From Albidovulum sp. (GTDB taxonomy: Bacteria; Pseudomonadota; Alphaproteobacteria; Rhodobacterales; Rhodobacteraceae), in assembly GCA_030837825.1 (NCBI GenBank), contig JAUQYB010000005.1, positions 1-26,137 on the forward strand: DNA of 26,137 nucleotides, given 5' to 3'. The first letter of the stretch is position 1. Each line of letters opens with the position of its first letter. The position numbers and the translations under genes were made by a program. Positions 24,078 through 26,137 of the stretch are shown here, piece by piece. The notes beneath the pieces are model-generated. The model did not search any database and was not told the DNA's origin. It saw only the letters and a program-made list of their open reading frames with translations.

Positions 24078-24110
24078 ACGGCGGGCGGAAGGCCGGCTTT
24101 CAGACCGGCC
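24059..24110. terminator. Bidirectional terminator-like double hairpin between convergent genes
   Basis: A perfect 10-bp stem CCGCCCGCCG/CGGCGGGCGG with a 10-nt loop (24059-24088) spans the stop codon of the kinase-like gene. A second perfect hairpin GGCCGG-CTTTCAGA-CCGGCC follows at 24091-24110. Being near-symmetrical and between convergent genes, they could end both transcripts. Confidence 0.55.
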
Positions 24111-24132
24111 CTCAGACCGGCCCTCAGACCGG
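24101..24132. repeat. 12-bp direct repeat at the 3' end of the beta-helix gene
   Basis: CAGACCGGCCCT occurs at 24101-24112 and 24113-24124, with a partial third copy (CAGACCGG) at 24125-24132 that includes the last codons of the beta-helix gene. Each unit carries TCA, a stop on the minus strand, at the boundary with the preceding unit. Confidence 0.65.
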
Positions 24133-26137
24133 ATTGTCCATCCGGACCCGCATGTGAAGGCGCCCCTTCGACGCCGCCGCCCAGTTCACCGTGACGTTCT
24201 GCTTCGCGGCGCCCTGCTGCACCTCGACATAGGGCATATCGCTGCGCCGTTCGTTCGCCGGGCCGGTGACCGGCCCCTCCGTCACCAGCGCCTCGACGTT
24301 GCGCGCCCAGCCGCCGAAGGGCAGGTAGGCGCCGGGCGCCACCGTCCAGACCGTCGCCGCCGCGGCCTGGTCGTGGCGGAAGAAGACCGGGTTCGAGATC
24401 GGCTGGGTCACCGCAGTGAAGGCGTTCGCCTCCACCGTGATGTTCTTCATCGAGGCATAGTTGAGCGGCGCAAAGGTCGTGTCGACCGCATCCACCCGGT
24501 CGATCGCGCCGGCGAGCGCCTTGAAGACGTTGCCCGAGATGTTCACGTCGCGCAGGAAATGCCCCGCGCCGTAAGGCTTGACGACGAGAAAGGCGAACCA
24601 CGGCGCCACATCGCTGGCGGTGAAGGTGTTGCCGGTCACGGTGAGGCCGCCGAAGGAATACTGGTTGGCGAAGCTCGGATCGCTTTCGTATTCGTTGGTC
24701 CATTCGATCGAGCAGTTGTCGACATAGTTCCCGGTGATCGTTGACTTCACGTCGGTGCCGGCGAGGATCAGCCCCGGCAGCCGCAGCCCGTCCACCTCGG
24801 TATCGCCCTGGAACCAGTGGTTGCCGACGAGAAGGTTGCCGTTACCGCCGAGCACCGCGAAATGGCGGAAATGCTGCGCCCGGCAGTCGCGGATCTTCAC
24901 GTCGTTGGCATTGGTGTTGAGCACGATCGAAACCCGGTCCTGCGACCTCAGCCCGCTTTCGTCAGAGGTGAAGCTGCAGCGGTCGACCATCATCCCCTGG
25001 CAGCCATCGCCGATCGAGGTGACGCCGCGGTCCTTCGGCCGGGTGATGAAGCTGTCGCGAAGGTGGAAGAGCGAGCCGGACGGCGGCAGCAGGATGGCGC
25101 TGGCAAAGCCGTTGCACTGCACCTCGATGTCGTCGAGCACCATCTTCGACAGCGACGAGAATCCGGCGAAGTCCAGCACGTATTTGAACCGGGTGAAGGT
25201 GTAGACCTGGCTTCCCGCCGCACCGTGAAGCGGCTGGCTCAGCGTCAGCGTGCCCGCGCCGAGGTTGACGGCGGTCACGTAGACCTCGCGCCCGACGCCG
25301 GTGCCGGTGACCAGCGATCCCACCGCCACGTTGGCGATATTGACGACGTTCGACAGCACCCGTTCGTTCGCCGGGCTGTAGCTCGCCTGCGAGGTCACGA
25401 CCGTCGGCGCCCAGGCCGGGCCGTCCACCACGTCGAACTGGCCGTTGCGGATCACCCGCCGGGTGGCGAAAGAGGTCTTGTTGTTCACCGCCGCCTGAAG
25501 GTCGATCGGCGCGGTGACCTCGATCCGGCGGCCGCCGAGGTCGAGCGAATCGTGGTCGACGAAGTTGAGAAGCGCCTGGAACGCGCGCCGGAACCCCTCC
25601 TCCTCGCTGCCGAAGGCGGCGGCATAGCTCGCCAGGTCGAAGCTGCGGGTCAGCGACAGCCGCCGGTTCGCCGGCATCACCACCGTGCCCTCGAACCGTG
25701 CCGGCGCCTCGAAGGTCACGTCTGCGTTCAGGAAATAGCTGCCCGCGGAGACCAGAACCGACCGGCCCGAGGCGAAGGCCGCGGCATCGGCGGCCTCGAA
25801 GGCTGCGGAATCGTCGGTGACCCCGTCGCCCTTCGCGCCATAGTCGCGCACGTCCACCCAGTCGATCAGGTCGCGCAGGAAGGCCCCGGTCACGTCCTCG
25901 ATCTCGATGTCGTCGATCCGCACCACGCCGCCGTTCGGTCCGGTCAGGTCAAGCCCGAAATGGCCGAGAAGGGCGGCCCGGCCCCAGCTCATGTCGACCC
26001 CGCCGCGGCTGCCGGTGCCGACGATCGCCTCCACCGTCTCGACCTTGCCGTAGGCGGAAAGCTGGACGGAGGGGCCGGTCTCGACCACGCCCGCCACATG
26101 CGCCCCGGCCGCGGCCCCTGCCCAGCCGGCGATGCGC
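24124..26137 (-). CDS. Right-handed beta-helix protein, pectate lyase superfamily / GH28-related (5' end outside window)
   Basis: The frame stays open past the first GTG (26095-26097) to the window edge, reading RIAGWAGAAAGAHVAGVVE, so the protein is 670 or more residues and truncated here. After an N-terminal carbohydrate-binding-like beta domain comes the entry motif VRDYGAKGDGVTDDSAAFEAA that opens Pfam 'pectate lyase superfamily' helices, then repeating coils rich in xNxFxG patterns (ITGNYVDN, VTGNTFTA, ISGNVFKA, VEANAFTA). Such proteins are polysaccharide-binding or lyase-like, and also occur as phage tail spikes; I recall close chromosomal relatives in Rhodobacteraceae. No catalytic residues can be assigned confidently and no signal peptide is visible in the part shown. 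It converges on the hybrid kinase-like gene. Confidence 0.82.
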   Translation of the reverse strand, partial: RIAGWAGAAAGAHVAGVVETGPSVQLSAYGKVETVEAIVGTGSRGGVDMSWGRAALLGHFGLDLTGPNGGVVRIDDIEIEDVTGAFLRDLIDWVDVRDYGAKGDGVTDDSAAFEAADAAAFASGRSVLVSAGSYFLNADVTFEAPARFEGTVVMPANRRLSLTRSFDLASYAAAFGSEEEGFRRAFQALLNFVDHDSLDLGGRRIEVTAPIDLQAAVNNKTSFATRRVIRNGQFDVVDGPAWAPTVVTSQASYSPANERVLSNVVNIANVAVGSLVTGTGVGREVYVTAVNLGAGTLTLSQPLHGAAGSQVYTFTRFKYVLDFAGFSSLSKMVLDDIEVQCNGFASAILLPPSGSLFHLRDSFITRPKDRGVTSIGDGCQGMMVDRCSFTSDESGLRSQDRVSIVLNTNANDVKIRDCRAQHFRHFAVLGGNGNLLVGNHWFQGDTEVDGLRLPGLILAGTDVKSTITGNYVDNCSIEWTNEYESDPSFANQYSFGGLTVTGNTFTASDVAPWFAFLVVKPYGAGHFLRDVNISGNVFKALAGAIDRVDAVDTTFAPLNYASMKNITVEANAFTAVTQPISNPVFFRHDQAAAATVWTVAPGAYLPFGGWARNVEALVTEGPVTGPANERRSDMPYVEVQQGAAKQNVTVNWAAASKGRLHMRVRMDNPV

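Overview
The window is GC-rich (mostly about 70% by hand count) and dense with bacterial genes. Several proteins closely match the style of the Rhodobacterales / Rhodobacteraceae (Alphaproteobacteria): the aminotransferase, the isoleucyl-tRNA synthetase, the YcjX/YcjF pair and the beta-helix protein. The family is therefore an inference from remembered protein resemblance and base composition; no rRNA or tRNA marker is present. I see no prophage, insertion sequence, CRISPR array, rRNA or tRNA.

Left edge to 3.74 kb. The tail of an RTX-like calcium-binding protein (+) runs convergently into a three-gene minus-strand polysaccharide block: NAD-dependent epimerase, small phosphoglycosyl transferase (the two share an ATGA stop/start), then a membrane-bound CapD/WbpM-type nucleotide-sugar dehydratase with its own candidate promoter. 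A perfect 15-bp palindrome sits exactly where the epimerase ribosome binding site should be.

3.9 to 15.7 kb is mainly housekeeping: a fold-type IV (branched-chain) aminotransferase, a universal stress protein, Ogt-type DNA repair methyltransferase, isoleucyl-tRNA synthetase, a group III truncated haemoglobin, a 924-residue DUF2339 polytopic membrane protein, the YcjX-YcjF pair, and TruA.

15.7 to 21.3 kb is a minus-strand acetate module: acs, then an extra-looking adenylate kinase 4 bp downstream, then an MHS-family MFS transporter carrying an unusual insertion of about 155 residues, then (after a hairpin) a possible 39-codon leader ORF tightly coupled to a stand-alone response regulator. Acetyl-CoA synthetase makes AMP and adenylate kinase recycles it, so the acs-adk pairing makes metabolic sense. 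Upstream of acs lies a striking 31% GC island with overlapping inverted repeats, likely the control region of the acetate genes.

21.8 to 26.1 kb carries an HugZ/pyridoxamine-oxidase-like FMN protein, a hybrid sensor kinase with an intact phospho-acceptor His and receiver domain but a degenerate ATP-binding domain, and (convergent, running off the right edge) a pectate-lyase-superfamily beta-helix protein.

The most unusual items are: two copies of a shared 3'-end repeat placed immediately after the stop codons of ogt and truA; the pseudokinase-like hybrid protein; the transporter insertion; a low-GC patch inside the editing domain of ileS; and loss of normally conserved residues at the N-terminus of TruA. 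I did not find a clearly new multi-gene system. Start codons were revised from the longest open frame in seven genes where a ribosome binding site supported it.
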